Positions 14,612 to 24,479 of a stretch of DNA of 64,000 nucleotides are shown here, piece by piece. The position numbers were made by a program, and so were the translations under genes. Each line of letters starts with the position of its first letter. Position 1 is the first letter of the stretch. Origin of the DNA: an uncultured Helicobacteraceae bacterium (GTDB taxonomy: Bacteria > Campylobacterota > Campylobacteria > Campylobacterales > Helicobacteraceae); NCBI GenBank assembly GCA_910578285.1, contig CAJTQL010000007.1, positions 1 to 64,000 of the forward strand, written 5' to 3'. Below the pieces are notes generated by a model, which saw only the letters and a list, made by a program, of their open reading frames with translations, had not been told where the DNA came from and made no database searches.

Positions 14612-15482
14612 GATTTTTGATTTGTTTATCGTTGAATTTATGGTAGATATTATCTTTCACAAGCGCGATTTTTTGTGAAACCATTGTGGGCAAGGTGCGT
14701 TCTGGAGCATCTAGGAACAGAATCTCGCGCCCCGCTAGAAGCTCCATTCCCCAAAGCCAAATATCATCTGCCTTTGGGCAAAGCGCTGTATAGAGGTCTT
14801 TGCGGCAGACATCATCAAAAAAGCAATGCGGCGGATAGAGCACGCCGCCAACGCCTGTGGCGAAATTGAGCATCGATGGATTAGCGAAATTGTTGCTATG
14901 ATGTGCATGGAGCCAACGATTATAGGGCAGGGGATAGGCATTATCATCTAGGAGTATGCGATGTACGCGATGTGCGACAATTGCTTCGGGGGTGTTGGCA
15001 TGCGCATTGAGGAGTTTGTGTAGCCATTGTGTGCTGTAATACTGATCATCATCGCATGTAACGATAATCGAATCAGGAAAGCGCGTAAGCGTGGGCATGA
15101 TTTTGAGATAGGAAAAGGTGCTGTCTTCGTTCCAAAACACCTCGAGCCCGAGCTTTTGCAGCTCAAGAATCTCTTGGGGTAGCTGCTTGCCCCCAAATTC
15201 GGCAAGCGAAAGATTGAGGATAATGCGATGAGGTAATGATTCTTGTAAAAACAACGATAGCAAAGACCAACCCACCGTGCGAATGCGCGCGGGGAAAGTC
15301 GTGAGCGACACGATGATTTCCGGTTCTCCTTCTTTTGGTGTTGGCAAGCTTGGGCGGGAATCGAGCAATATCAAGAAATTGCGGCGCGCCATCTTGATGT
15401 CAAAAAATGGGCGGTGGTTGAGCCTTGAGCGCAGGTTCTTGTGCCATCGCCGAAGAGAATCCCATAATCCCTCGTGAATCAT
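14532..15482 (-). CDS. GT-A type glycosyltransferase with DDD motif
   Basis: The 316-residue protein resembles cytoplasmic glycosyltransferases that begin with an IIVSLTTFPARI strand, carry the metal-binding VTCDDDQYY (DxD) motif at about residue 140, and end with DDIWLWGMEL. No transmembrane helix is visible. It starts 16 nt after ftsZ ends. The C-terminal 26 codons overlap the LOG gene on the other strand. Substrate unknown; probably surface glycan synthesis. Confidence 0.75.
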   Translation of the reverse strand: MIHEGLWDSLRRWHKNLRSRLNHRPFFDIKMARRNFLILLDSRPSLPTPKEGEPEIIVSLTTFPARIRTVGWSLLSLFLQESLPHRIILNLSLAEFGGKQLPQEILELQKLGLEVFWNEDSTFSYLKIMPTLTRFPDSIIVTCDDDQYYSTQWLHKLLNAHANTPEAIVAHRVHRILLDDNAYPLPYNRWLHAHHSNNFANPSMLNFATGVGGVLYPPHCFFDDVCRKDLYTALCPKADDIWLWGMELLAGREILFLDAPERTLPTMVSQKIALVKDNIYHKFNDKQIKNLIEHYPKIHEILQAESTKAPSDSRQS

Positions 15483-15498
15483 TCGTGTTCATCGCCTA

Positions 15499-16641
15499 CT
15501 AGTCGGCTTGCATACGTGTATAAGAGGGTGTGTCGAGGTCGTCCGTGTCGCCCCCGCTCACGCGTCTTAGCTGGGTGATGATTTTTTTGGGCGTTGGTGC
15601 TTGCACGGGCGGGCTCGAGAGTGGAAGCTTGAGTGGCGGCTCGTTGAATTTGTATTCATTCTCGAGCCCCGTAACGACAACGGTGACTTCAAAGGTGTCT
15701 TTGGACATTTCGGGGTCAGAATATGTTCCAAAGAACACATCAGCATTCTCATCAAGCATTTCTTGGACTTTATCCATTGCCTCTTGGATTTCGTAGAATG
15801 AATAATCAGGGTGGATATGGAAATGTGCAATCAAGCCACGTGCGCCATTGATTGAGAGATTGTCAAACAGTGGCGATTCGATGGCGCTGCGAATCGCATC
15901 AAATGCGCTCATCTCATTGTTTGCCTCGCCCATTCCCATGAGCGCTGTGCCTTTGTGCTCCATCGCTGTACGCATGTCGGCAAAGTCGACGTTGATATCG
16001 CTCTCGCCCACTTGCAAGATGATGTTGCTTACACCAACAACGGCGCCAGCGAGGACAGAATCGACAATGCGATAGACAGCTTTGTTGCCTTGTGAGCGGT
16101 CTATCATGCTCGAGAGTTTATCATTGAGAATGACGATAATCGAATCGCATTCTGCTTTGAGTCTTTCAATGCCTGCTTCGGCGAGCTTGGCACGTTTTCC
16201 ACCTTCGTATTTGAAAGGTTTTGTAACCACGCCAACGGTGAGCGCGCCAACTGCTTTCGCGGCTTTTGCGATGATGGGTGCAGCGCCTGTGCCTGTGCCA
16301 CCACCCATTCCTGCCGAGACGAAGACCAAATCTGTGCCTTGCAAAAGCGAGACAATGTCCTCATAGCTCTCATTTGCTGCAGCCTCGCCAATCTCTGGCT
16401 TCATTCCTGCGCCAAGCCCTTTGGTGATGTTGTTGCCGAGCTGAATCTTGATTGGAGCGGGTGATTTCATCAATGCTTGTGCATCGGTATTTGCCACGAT
16501 GAGTTCGATTCTTTGGTCAATATCTGTCTGCATGAGATAATTCACCATATTGCTGCCCCCGCCCCCAACACCGATGACTTTGATTTTTGCAATTTCTGCC
16601 GACAAATCGGCTGCTACTTCTTCTTTAATTTGCACTTCCAT
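15499..16641 (-). CDS. ftsZ: Cell division protein FtsZ
   Basis: FtsZ is the tubulin-like GTPase that forms the division ring. The 380-residue protein has the tubulin signature GGGTGTGAAPI, the nucleotide loop GVGGGGSNMVNYLM and the T7 region NVDFADM. The C-terminal linker carries a PPxxxP-rich run and ends DTPSYTRMQAD, where DTPSYTR is the usual FtsA-binding tail. ftsA lies 30 nt upstream in the same operon. Confidence 0.98.
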   Translation of the reverse strand: MEVQIKEEVAADLSAEIAKIKVIGVGGGGSNMVNYLMQTDIDQRIELIVANTDAQALMKSPAPIKIQLGNNITKGLGAGMKPEIGEAAANESYEDIVSLLQGTDLVFVSAGMGGGTGTGAAPIIAKAAKAVGALTVGVVTKPFKYEGGKRAKLAEAGIERLKAECDSIIVILNDKLSSMIDRSQGNKAVYRIVDSVLAGAVVGVSNIILQVGESDINVDFADMRTAMEHKGTALMGMGEANNEMSAFDAIRSAIESPLFDNLSINGARGLIAHFHIHPDYSFYEIQEAMDKVQEMLDENADVFFGTYSDPEMSKDTFEVTVVVTGLENEYKFNEPPLKLPLSSPPVQAPTPKKIITQLRRVSGGDTDDLDTPSYTRMQAD

Positions 16642-16671
16642 TACAAATCCCTTTTTATTATAATGTGCATT

Positions 16672-18057
16672 CTAAAATAACTGCGTCAACCATTGCCAAA
16701 AGCGTTGCCAAAGGTTTTGTTTTGGCTTTTGCACCACAACTTTTGTCTTGCGCGCATTCGCACCCGCTTTGCCTGTTGCCTCTTGTTCAGGCTTGTTTTT
16801 GGGGTCGAGGTCTGCTATGTCTTGAACTGGATTTGATATAGTACCATCTTCATTATTAAATTTCGCCATTTTCACCAAAAGTTGCTTCTCTGACGCATAT
16901 TCATAATTGGTAAAATGTCCAGAACCATAGAGAATCAGCCCCACAACAGTCGCAAAACTCGAATCGCGTTGGGATTCAAAAAAACCGCTGATGGGGTGAG
17001 GGTTTGCGATACGCACGGGCATATTGGCAAAAACGGCGCTTGCGAGCTCGCGAATGCCATTGAGTTTGACCATTCCACCTGTCAGCACAACACCTGCGCC
17101 AAGCCGCTCCCTAAGCCCGCTCTTTTCGAGGAACTTGGCAAGAAACATGAGCGTTTCTTCGGTACGCGCATGAATGATGTTGTATATGACTTCAGTTGTT
17201 GCAGTTGTGGTTGTATTCTCGTCTCCGCTGGTGGGCATTTCAATGATCCCATCTGTGATTTGGTCATGCCGCAGTGAGCCATGTTTGAGCTTGATTTCTT
17301 CAGCTGCTGAAAGCGGTGTGCCAAGAATCATCGACAAATCGCTTGTGATGTGTTGTGAGCCCACAGCAAGGAAATCGTTGTATTGGATTGAATTGCCAAG
17401 ATGAATCACCAAATCGCATGTGCTGCCGCCCATATCAATGCATGCAACACCTTGTTCTTTTTCGTCATCTTGCAAAACGGCAATGGCGGACGCATAGCCA
17501 GCGAGGACGATGTTTGCTACTTCAACACCTGCTGTTTTCACAGCTTTACGCAAGTTGTTGAGGCTGCTTTTTGGCGCACAAATGATATGCACAAAAACCT
17601 CAAGCCTTTGTCCAACCATTCCCATAGGGTCGTCTATGAGGTCTTGGTCATTGACTTTGAATTTGTAGGGTAGGGCATGAATCACATCAAAATCAGGTTG
17701 AATCGTGGCATTATAGAGTGCAGTTTGCATCGCACGGTTGATTTCTTTGATGCCAATCTCGCCGCTGTTGTTGTTGATGATTCCGATGCTGTTGTAGTTT
17801 TTGGTATAGGTGCCAGAAATAGAGACAATGGCTTTGCTGCAATTCACGCCTGCAACGCGCTTTGCATCATTGATGGCGGCGCGAATCGCTCGGCTTGCAA
17901 GCTCAATATTGACGATTGCACCCTTTTTGAGCCCTTGTGATTTGTGTTGCCCAGCACCAATCACATGGGGAATCTCATCTCTAATCTCCGCAATGATTGC
18001 ATTGATGGTCGAAGATCCGATGTCGATGCCGAGAATGGTTTGATTCAACTCTGTCAT
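16672..18057 (-). CDS. ftsA: Cell division protein FtsA
   Basis: FtsA is the actin-like ATPase that tethers FtsZ to the inner membrane and recruits later division proteins. The 461-residue product has phosphate-binding GIDIGSSTIN at the start, CIDMGGSTCDLVIHLG, and the adenosine motif VVLTGGMVKLNGI. The C-terminal segment (NLWQRFWQWLTQLF) is an aromatic amphipathic helix of the membrane-targeting type. An Ala/Lys-rich linker precedes it. AGGA lies before the ATG. Confidence 0.97.
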   Translation of the reverse strand: MTELNQTILGIDIGSSTINAIIAEIRDEIPHVIGAGQHKSQGLKKGAIVNIELASRAIRAAINDAKRVAGVNCSKAIVSISGTYTKNYNSIGIINNNSGEIGIKEINRAMQTALYNATIQPDFDVIHALPYKFKVNDQDLIDDPMGMVGQRLEVFVHIICAPKSSLNNLRKAVKTAGVEVANIVLAGYASAIAVLQDDEKEQGVACIDMGGSTCDLVIHLGNSIQYNDFLAVGSQHITSDLSMILGTPLSAAEEIKLKHGSLRHDQITDGIIEMPTSGDENTTTTATTEVIYNIIHARTEETLMFLAKFLEKSGLRERLGAGVVLTGGMVKLNGIRELASAVFANMPVRIANPHPISGFFESQRDSSFATVVGLILYGSGHFTNYEYASEKQLLVKMAKFNNEDGTISNPVQDIADLDPKNKPEQEATGKAGANARKTKVVVQKPKQNLWQRFWQWLTQLF

Positions 18058-18071
18058 TATCTATTTCCTAA

Positions 18072-19529
18072 CTATTCATCTGCTCGGATAACGATATAAC
18101 GTTTTTGCAAATAATTCATAAAAGCACTTTCAATGATTCTGTCTTTGAGCTGTATGACATTGTCCTCAAGAAAGTCTTTGTTGTTCGCAAGATTTTCAAA
18201 CGCAAAAAGTTCTTGCGCACTAATCCGATACAAAATGGCTTTTTGTGCAAGTATCATATAATCTTTAGCCTTTGTTTTGGCAAAAAGTTGCTCCAAAAAT
18301 GCTGCTGCATCTTCCGCGCTCAACATCGAGAGCTTGCCAATATCATCTCGTGCGACAAATCCAATGTCTGAACCCACAAAATTTTCGATGCGCGCATCAG
18401 CATTTTGGCGCAAAAGCTGTTCGTGTTTTTGACGTAATAAATCAGCAATGACTTGTTCTTTTGCAGCTTCAAAATCGAGCGTGCGCGCTTGTTCGATGTT
18501 TTGGAGCTTGAGCGTAACAAAGCCTGATTCAGTAAGAATCGGCTTGAGCGCCTCTGTCGCCTTGAGTGTGAGCAAAGAATCAAGCAGCTCCTGCCCAAAC
18601 CTTTGGGCAATTTGCCCAGAATCAAGCGTTACCTGCTCGCCCGTGTAGTTCTCGGATTGTTTTTTGTATTCGATATAACGGCGCAAGGCTTGTTTTTCGG
18701 CTTCAGATTTTTGATAATCCTCGCGGATTTGAGCTTTTGCTTCGGAAAATGTTTTGGCAAATTGATAATTTGTGATGAATTTTTCATAGTATTCTTGTAG
18801 TTCAGAATCGTCTGCCGTAATGTCTTTTGGGGCAAATGTATCGAAAATAAGAGCATAGCGCACAGCTCCTTTGTAGCTTTGTTGGTTTTGTTCCCAATAT
18901 TGTCTAATTTCAGCTTCATCAAGCGTAATGGGTTCTTTTTTAGGCTCGAGAATCTCGATAGACAAGCGATCTTTCATATAGAGTGCAGCAGCCACAGATT
19001 CCTTTTCAAGCTGTGTGGGTGCGATTTGGAGTACGCTATCAAGTTCTTTGAGCAGCAATGATTTGCGAATCGCATTTTCATAGTCTTTGGGCAAAAGATT
19101 GTTTTGCGCAAGAATCTCGCGGTAACGTTTTTGGCTAAAGATGCCTTGCTCATAGAATTGTGTCTCTTTGGCGATTTCTGTGGCGACTTTTTCATCGCTC
19201 ACCAAAAGCCCCAAATCATGCGCATAATTCAGCATAAGCTGCGTGTAGATGAGGTTGTTAAGCGCTTGGTTGCGCAGCCCCAATCCCTCTGCTTCTTTCT
19301 GCCCGAGTTTACCGCCGGTGAGTTGGTTGTAGATTGCAAAAAGGCGTGCATACTCACGTTCCAAATCGCTATTTGAAATCGTGTTCTCACCCACTTTTGC
19401 TACAAAACGTTCACCCATTGCAAAGCTATATGCGCCCCAGCCAACAAAACCCGCGCCGACAAAGGCAATCGTACTAATCCAAATGGTGATGACAAGATAT
19501 TTTTTGTGCTTCTGCATCCATTGTATCAT
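18072..19529 (-). CDS. PpiD/SurA-like membrane-anchored periplasmic chaperone
   Basis: The 485-residue protein has a cytoplasmic N-terminus, one transmembrane helix (YLVITIWISTIAFVGAGFV), and a SurA_N-type chaperone part (SNSDLEREYARLFAIYNQL). Domain order is as in PpiD. The region where the parvulin domain should lie (SDIGFVARDDIGKLS) keeps only part of the family pattern, so activity is doubtful. H. pylori HP0977 lies next to ftsA in the same way. I use the ATG at 19529 (AAAGGACAG upstream). Confidence 0.82.
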   Translation of the reverse strand: MIQWMQKHKKYLVITIWISTIAFVGAGFVGWGAYSFAMGERFVAKVGENTISNSDLEREYARLFAIYNQLTGGKLGQKEAEGLGLRNQALNNLIYTQLMLNYAHDLGLLVSDEKVATEIAKETQFYEQGIFSQKRYREILAQNNLLPKDYENAIRKSLLLKELDSVLQIAPTQLEKESVAAALYMKDRLSIEILEPKKEPITLDEAEIRQYWEQNQQSYKGAVRYALIFDTFAPKDITADDSELQEYYEKFITNYQFAKTFSEAKAQIREDYQKSEAEKQALRRYIEYKKQSENYTGEQVTLDSGQIAQRFGQELLDSLLTLKATEALKPILTESGFVTLKLQNIEQARTLDFEAAKEQVIADLLRQKHEQLLRQNADARIENFVGSDIGFVARDDIGKLSMLSAEDAAAFLEQLFAKTKAKDYMILAQKAILYRISAQELFAFENLANNKDFLEDNVIQLKDRIIESAFMNYLQKRYIVIRADE

Positions 19530-19626
19530 TGGAGTTTCTGTCCTTTTGTGCAACGTCTATCGAAGCGACAAACGCAAACCCTATTTCCAAAATTCTATTA
19601 ATATTTCGATTAAAAAGAGGTAAGAC

Positions 19627-20928
19627 ATGGAGCAATCAACAAATGAATCTTTCAAGCAGCGCGATTTACGCTGTGTGTGGCATCCTTGCACGCAAATGCA
19701 CGACCATGAACAATACCCACTGATTCCCATTCAACGTGGGCAGGGAATCTATCTCTATGATTATGACGAAAAAAGTTATATCGATGGTATCAGTAGTTGG
19801 TGGGTGAATCTGTTTGGGCATCATCACCCCTATCTCAACCAAGCCATCACAACACAGCTGCAGAATCTCGAGCATACATTACTTGCAGGATTCACACATG
19901 AGCCTATCATTACGCTTTCAGAACGCCTTGTTGAGGCAACACCAGCGGGGCTTGATATGTGTTTCTATGCTGATAATGGCTCAAGTGCAATTGAGGTTGC
20001 ACTGAAGTTAAGCTTCCATGCTGAACTCTTGCGCTCCAATGTCGCAAAGCCTCTGTTTGCGAGCCTGCAAAATAGCTATCATGGCGAGACAATCGGCGCG
20101 CTAAGCGTTGGCGATGTGGGGTTATATAAAGCCATTTATGCGCCGCTTTTGCTGCAAAATATCGTGTTGCCTGTGCCAGAGGATTCCTCGCCCAGCGAGC
20201 TCAAACGTGCAATCGAGGGCGCAAAGGCAGTGTTTGCGCGCAATCGTGGCAAAATCTGTGCGCTTGTGCTCGAGCCGCTCGTGCAATGCGCGGGAGGAAT
20301 GCGTATGCACAGCGCAGAGTTTGTGTGCACCCTCTGCATGCTTGCGCGCGAGGAAGGAATCGCAATCATTTTTGATGAAATCGCCGTTGGCTTTGGGCGC
20401 ACAGGCAGCTTTTTTGCGCTCGAACAATGCGGGGTTGTGCCCGATTATCTCTGCCTTTCAAAGGGCATTACAGGTGGCTATTTGCCGCTGTCTGTCGTGC
20501 TGCTAAATCGTGCTGTCTATGAGCTATTTTATGCGCCCTATCAAAGCAACAAAAACTTTTTACATTCGCATAGCTACACGGGCAATGCGCTCGCAGCGAG
20601 TGTAGCGAATGCAGTCTTTGAGCTGTTTTTGCGCGAGAATACGCTTGAGACAAATCGCCCAAAAGCCGCGCACATCGCGCAGCGGCTCGCGAATCTTGCG
20701 CGGTTTCCAATCGTCAAGAATCCACGTCAAACGGGCATGATTGCGGCATTTGATTTGAATCTTTCAGGGCGCGTGGGAATGGAATTTTATGTCCGTGCAC
20801 TTGCGCTTGGCGTTTTGTTGCGTCCGCTTGGCAATGTGATTTATTTCATGCCACCCTATATCATCACAATCGAAGAAATCGATTTTGTGTTTGACCAAAT
20901 CGAGCGCATTTTGAGCGAGTTAGGCTAG
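19627..20928 (+). CDS. bioA: Adenosylmethionine-8-amino-7-oxononanoate aminotransferase BioA
   Basis: BioA makes 7,8-diaminopelargonate in biotin synthesis, using SAM as amino donor and PLP. The 433-residue class III aminotransferase has WHPCTQM near the start, SWWVNLFGHHHP, the PLP-phosphate loop DNGSSAIEVALK, IIFDEIAVGFGRTG and the catalytic Lys in LSKGITGGYLPLS. The trio W/SWWVN/HSYTGN is diagnostic for BioA. Transcribed away from the ftsZ operon; its last 9 nt overlap the gatA end. Confidence 0.95.
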   Translation: MEQSTNESFKQRDLRCVWHPCTQMHDHEQYPLIPIQRGQGIYLYDYDEKSYIDGISSWWVNLFGHHHPYLNQAITTQLQNLEHTLLAGFTHEPIITLSERLVEATPAGLDMCFYADNGSSAIEVALKLSFHAELLRSNVAKPLFASLQNSYHGETIGALSVGDVGLYKAIYAPLLLQNIVLPVPEDSSPSELKRAIEGAKAVFARNRGKICALVLEPLVQCAGGMRMHSAEFVCTLCMLAREEGIAIIFDEIAVGFGRTGSFFALEQCGVVPDYLCLSKGITGGYLPLSVVLLNRAVYELFYAPYQSNKNFLHSHSYTGNALAASVANAVFELFLRENTLETNRPKAAHIAQRLANLARFPIVKNPRQTGMIAAFDLNLSGRVGMEFYVRALALGVLLRPLGNVIYFMPPYIITIEEIDFVFDQIERILSELG

Positions 20929-22254
20929 CGCACTTTCAATTCCAAGCGCGACATCAAGCAGGCATTGCTCATCAAAATGCTTGCCAATCAATTGCATACC
21001 GATAGGAAGATTGTTTTTCTCGCCTACAGGCACGCAGATTGCCGGAAGCCCAGCGAGATTCACAGAGATGGTGTAAATATCGCCAAGATACATCTCAAGC
21101 GGGCTTGCGCTCGCGCCAAATTTTGGCGGGAGTGTGGGCGCAACGGGGCAGAGAATGAGCTCGGCATCATGCAAAATCGAATCGAATTGATTCTTGATGA
21201 GGTGGCGCACTTTTTGCGCTTTGAGATAATATGCGTCATAATAACCGCTGCTTAGCACAAAGCTCCCAAGCAAGATTCGGCGCTTGACTTCCTCTCCAAA
21301 GCCTTGTGTGCGCGTTTGGATATAGACATCTTTGAGTTGCTTCGCATCGATTCTGTTGCCATAGCGAATTCCATCAAATCGCGAGAGATTCGCGCTTGCT
21401 TCGGCTGTGCAAAGGACATAATAAGCAGAGATATGATACGCGGTGTCGAGCATCGTTTTTTCAACGATTGTGTGCCCCAGTTTTTGCAAGAGCGCAATGG
21501 TCTCATCATAGCTTTGTTGAATCTCGCTGCTTGCGTCTTTGAGCAAGTCGGGCAGAATTGCGATGGTGCATGTGCGCTTTGCATTGAGGTTTGCGTAAGT
21601 TTGTGTGGGCGAGAGGTTTGCGCTTGTGCTATCTTTTGGGTCATGCCCACTAATACAATCAAGCAAAATCGCTGCGTCTGTAACATTTTGGGTGATGGGT
21701 CCAATTTGGTCAAGGCTACTCGCATACGCAACAAGCCCATAGCGGCTCACTCTGCCATAAGTGGGCTTGAGCCCGACACAGCCACAAAAACCAGCGGGCT
21801 GACGAATCGAACCTCCTGTATCGCTGCCAAGTGCCGCAACAGCAAGCCCGCCTGCAACAGCAGCAGCACTCCCTCCGCTCGAGCCTCCGGGGACTCTGTC
21901 GAGTGCTTTTGGGTTGAGCGTTTTGCCATAGCAGCTGCTTTCAGTTGTGCTGCCCATTGCAAATTCGTCCATATTTGCTCGCCCAAAGACGTTCATTTTG
22001 TGTGCGGCGAGTCGGTCAATCACAGTTGCGTTGTAGGGCGCGACATAGCCCTTTAAAATATTGCTTGCGCATGTGAGCGGTTGGTTTTTGACATTGATAT
22101 TGTCTTTAATCAAAATCGGAATGCCTGTGCCTGTGTCCACAATGTCGCCAATATAGGCATTGAGATTGCTCTGCTGCACGTTTTCGCGAATCTGTGCTTT
22201 GAGTGTTTGCAACGCTGCTTCATCGAGTTGCAAGGCTTGTTTGAGGGTTATCAT
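20920..22254 (-). CDS. gatA: Glu-tRNA(Gln)/Asp-tRNA(Asn) amidotransferase subunit A
   Basis: GatA releases ammonia from glutamine for the GatCAB transamidation of mischarged Gln and Asn tRNAs, essential here since Campylobacterota lack some direct synthetases. The 444-residue protein has the amidase triad region: Lys in ILIKDNINVK, GGSSGGSAAAVAGG, and GSDTGGSIRQPA. The start at 22254 overlaps the aroC stop as TAATG behind AAAGGACA. A longer frame to 22284 exists but is within aroC. gatB and gatC are not in the window. Confidence 0.96.
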   Translation of the reverse strand: MITLKQALQLDEAALQTLKAQIRENVQQSNLNAYIGDIVDTGTGIPILIKDNINVKNQPLTCASNILKGYVAPYNATVIDRLAAHKMNVFGRANMDEFAMGSTTESSCYGKTLNPKALDRVPGGSSGGSAAAVAGGLAVAALGSDTGGSIRQPAGFCGCVGLKPTYGRVSRYGLVAYASSLDQIGPITQNVTDAAILLDCISGHDPKDSTSANLSPTQTYANLNAKRTCTIAILPDLLKDASSEIQQSYDETIALLQKLGHTIVEKTMLDTAYHISAYYVLCTAEASANLSRFDGIRYGNRIDAKQLKDVYIQTRTQGFGEEVKRRILLGSFVLSSGYYDAYYLKAQKVRHLIKNQFDSILHDAELILCPVAPTLPPKFGASASPLEMYLGDIYTISVNLAGLPAICVPVGEKNNLPIGMQLIGKHFDEQCLLDVALGIESALA

Positions 22255-23354
22255 TATTGTCCTTTGAATGGGGATTGAATGCAATCATAAAAATTTTTGA
22301 ATCCCGCGAGCGTTGCGCGCATGTTCAAAAGCGCCATGTCCGCAAGCACAAGCGCGACAAGCGATTTTGCAACGATACAGCCGCGCACAGCAATGCAAGG
22401 GTCATGCCGCCCGCTTAGGTTGCATTGCACAGATTCATAGTGTGAATTGAGCGTATCTTGGGGCAGGAAAATAGACGCCGTGGGCTTGAAATAGGCGCGC
22501 ACAATGAGTGTGTCGCCATTGCTGATTCCGCCCAAAATGCCGCCACTATGGTTGCTTGCAAAGCCTGTTTGCGTGATTGGGTCGTTAAAATCGCTGCCGC
22601 TAGAATTTGCGCTTGCGATTCCGTCTCCAATCTCGACAGCCTTGACACCATTTAGCCCCATGAGATTGCGCGCAAGCTCGGAATCGAGTTTGTGGGCGAG
22701 TGGTTCGCCCAATCCAATGGGCACGCAATAGGCGCGGATTTCGGCTGCACCGCCCACGCTATCATGATGTTTTTTTGCCTGTAAGATTCGTTGCATAAAT
22801 AGATCTTCAAAGGCAGAATCAAGCGCAAAAACATCGCTATTTTGGGCAAAAGCAAAGTCGCGTTCTTGCGTTTTGTGCTCGCCAATTTGAAAGATTCCAC
22901 AATCGATTGTGATTCCAATCTCGCGCAACAAAAGCTGTGCGATTGCCCCAGCTGCCACACGCGCCGCCGTCTCTCTCGCGCTCGCTCGCCCGCCGCCACG
23001 ATAGTCGCGATTGCCATATTTGTGATGGTATGTCCAATCGGCATGTGATGGGCGAAAGAGCTCGGCAACATTGGCATAATCGCGGCTTTTTTGGTTTTCG
23101 TTAGCAATCCATAGCGCAAGCGGCGTGCCTGTGCTTTTGCCCGCAAAAACACCGCTCAAAATGCGCACACAATCAGATTCTTTGCGCGGCGTGCTTAGGT
23201 TGCTTCTGCCCGGCGCGCGCCGCCGCATCTCGCAAGCGATGAATTCTTCATCAATCACAAGCCCGCTTGGCAAGCCGTCTATGACACAGCCCACACCTTC
23301 GCCATGTGATTCGCCAAATGTGGTTACACGCAATGCAAAACCAAAGGTGTTCAT
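22254..23354 (-). CDS. aroC: Chorismate synthase
   Basis: AroC converts 5-enolpyruvylshikimate-3-phosphate to chorismate with reduced FMN, the last shared step to aromatic amino acids and folate. The 366-residue protein has GESHGEGVGCVIDGLPSG at the N-terminus, HKYGNRDYRGGGRASARETA, and the late SGRHDPCIAVRG motif. The ATG at 23354 overlaps the rnc stop (ATGA). Confidence 0.97.
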   Translation of the reverse strand: MNTFGFALRVTTFGESHGEGVGCVIDGLPSGLVIDEEFIACEMRRRAPGRSNLSTPRKESDCVRILSGVFAGKSTGTPLALWIANENQKSRDYANVAELFRPSHADWTYHHKYGNRDYRGGGRASARETAARVAAGAIAQLLLREIGITIDCGIFQIGEHKTQERDFAFAQNSDVFALDSAFEDLFMQRILQAKKHHDSVGGAAEIRAYCVPIGLGEPLAHKLDSELARNLMGLNGVKAVEIGDGIASANSSGSDFNDPITQTGFASNHSGGILGGISNGDTLIVRAYFKPTASIFLPQDTLNSHYESVQCNLSGRHDPCIAVRGCIVAKSLVALVLADMALLNMRATLAGFKNFYDCIQSPFKGQ

Positions 23355-24055
23355 AGAGACCCCTTTGTCTTGAAGCAATGCAGGGCAATCTCGGCGGCAT
23401 TTTGTTGTGCCTTTTTCTTGCTATTGCCCGTTGCTTTAGCGATTTCTTTGCCACAAATGCTCACGCTGACTTCAAAGACTTTTTTGTGGTCTGGTCCTGT
23501 GGTGTTGAGAATGAGATATGTCGGCACTTCACCATAATGCGCTTGTGTGAGCTCTTGGAGTGTTGTTTTGTGGTCGGTATTGAGATTGTATAGATTGGAA
23601 TCTGGGTAGATGTTTTCGAGCAATGTAGAGATGATTTTTTTGACAGCGACAATGTTGGATTCGAGATAGATTGCCCCGAAAATCGCCTCGAATGTATCGC
23701 TAAGAATCGAGGGCTTTTTGCGCCCATTGTTATTCTCTTCGGCGTTTGAAAGCAGCAAAAAATCGCCGATTCCAAGATGTTGTGCAAGTTGTGAAAAGCT
23801 TTTTTCATTCACAATCGCTGCACGCATTTTTGAGAGGCTGCCTTCTTGCAATTGGGGGAATTTTTCAAACAAAAAATCGGCAATGACTAAATCAAGCACC
23901 GCATCGCCTAAAAATTCGAGTCGTTCGTTGTTGTTTGCACTCTTGTGGCTTCGGTGTGTCAGTGCTTCGAGCAGCCGTTTTTTGTTCTGAAAGCAATAGC
24001 CAAGTTTTTGTTCGAGAATCTCGAGTTGTTTGATATCAGTTTGATTGTCGCACAT
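23351..24055 (-). CDS. rnc: Ribonuclease III
   Basis: RNase III cuts double-stranded RNA in rRNA processing and regulatory RNA decay. The 234-residue protein has the catalytic signature ERLEFLGDAVLDLVIADFLF and downstream acidic residues (SDTFEAIFGAIYLE). The C-terminal third is a dsRNA-binding domain ending in KATGNSKKKAQQNAAEIAL. The start overlaps rnhA by 20 nt, consistent with coupled translation. Confidence 0.97.
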   Translation of the reverse strand: MCDNQTDIKQLEILEQKLGYCFQNKKRLLEALTHRSHKSANNNERLEFLGDAVLDLVIADFLFEKFPQLQEGSLSKMRAAIVNEKSFSQLAQHLGIGDFLLLSNAEENNNGRKKPSILSDTFEAIFGAIYLESNIVAVKKIISTLLENIYPDSNLYNLNTDHKTTLQELTQAHYGEVPTYLILNTTGPDHKKVFEVSVSICGKEIAKATGNSKKKAQQNAAEIALHCFKTKGSL

Positions 24056-24479
24056 GATTTTCCTTTAGGGCATTTGCAGCGGCTTTAGCGATTTTGTCGC
24101 ATTGTTCATTTTCTTTGTGTCCGTCATGTCCGCGCACCCAAACTGCATGCACTCTATGTGGGGCAGAAACACGGAGATATTCTTGCCAAAGCTCTTTGTT
24201 TTTGACTTTTGCGAAGTCTTTTTGAATCCATGATGGCAGCCATTCGTTAATCGCTTTTGTAACATACGAAGAATCGCTAAAAAGTCTCACTTCGCAAGGT
24301 TCTTTGAGGCTTTTGAGTGATTCAATCACTGCCGTGAGCTCCATTTGATTGTTGGTTGCGTGTGCGCATGCGCCTTGAATGATTTTTTCGGATTCTTTAT
24401 AACGCAAAATGCCGCAGTATCCACCAAAGCCGGGATTACCAAGACTCGAACCATCACAAAAGAGCTGGACAATTTTCAT
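24036..24479 (-). CDS. rnhA: Ribonuclease HI
   Basis: RNase HI degrades RNA in RNA-DNA hybrids. The 147-residue protein has the metal-binding carboxylates in context: FCDGSSLGNPGFGG, QMELTAVIESL, LFSDSSYVTKAI, and the late RGHDGHKENEQCD. The ATG at 24479 gives the expected length. A TTG two codons earlier is also possible. The 5' end lies inside the 3' end of the LapB-like gene by 26 nt. Confidence 0.95.
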   Translation of the reverse strand: MKIVQLFCDGSSLGNPGFGGYCGILRYKESEKIIQGACAHATNNQMELTAVIESLKSLKEPCEVRLFSDSSYVTKAINEWLPSWIQKDFAKVKNKELWQEYLRVSAPHRVHAVWVRGHDGHKENEQCDKIAKAAANALKENHVRQSN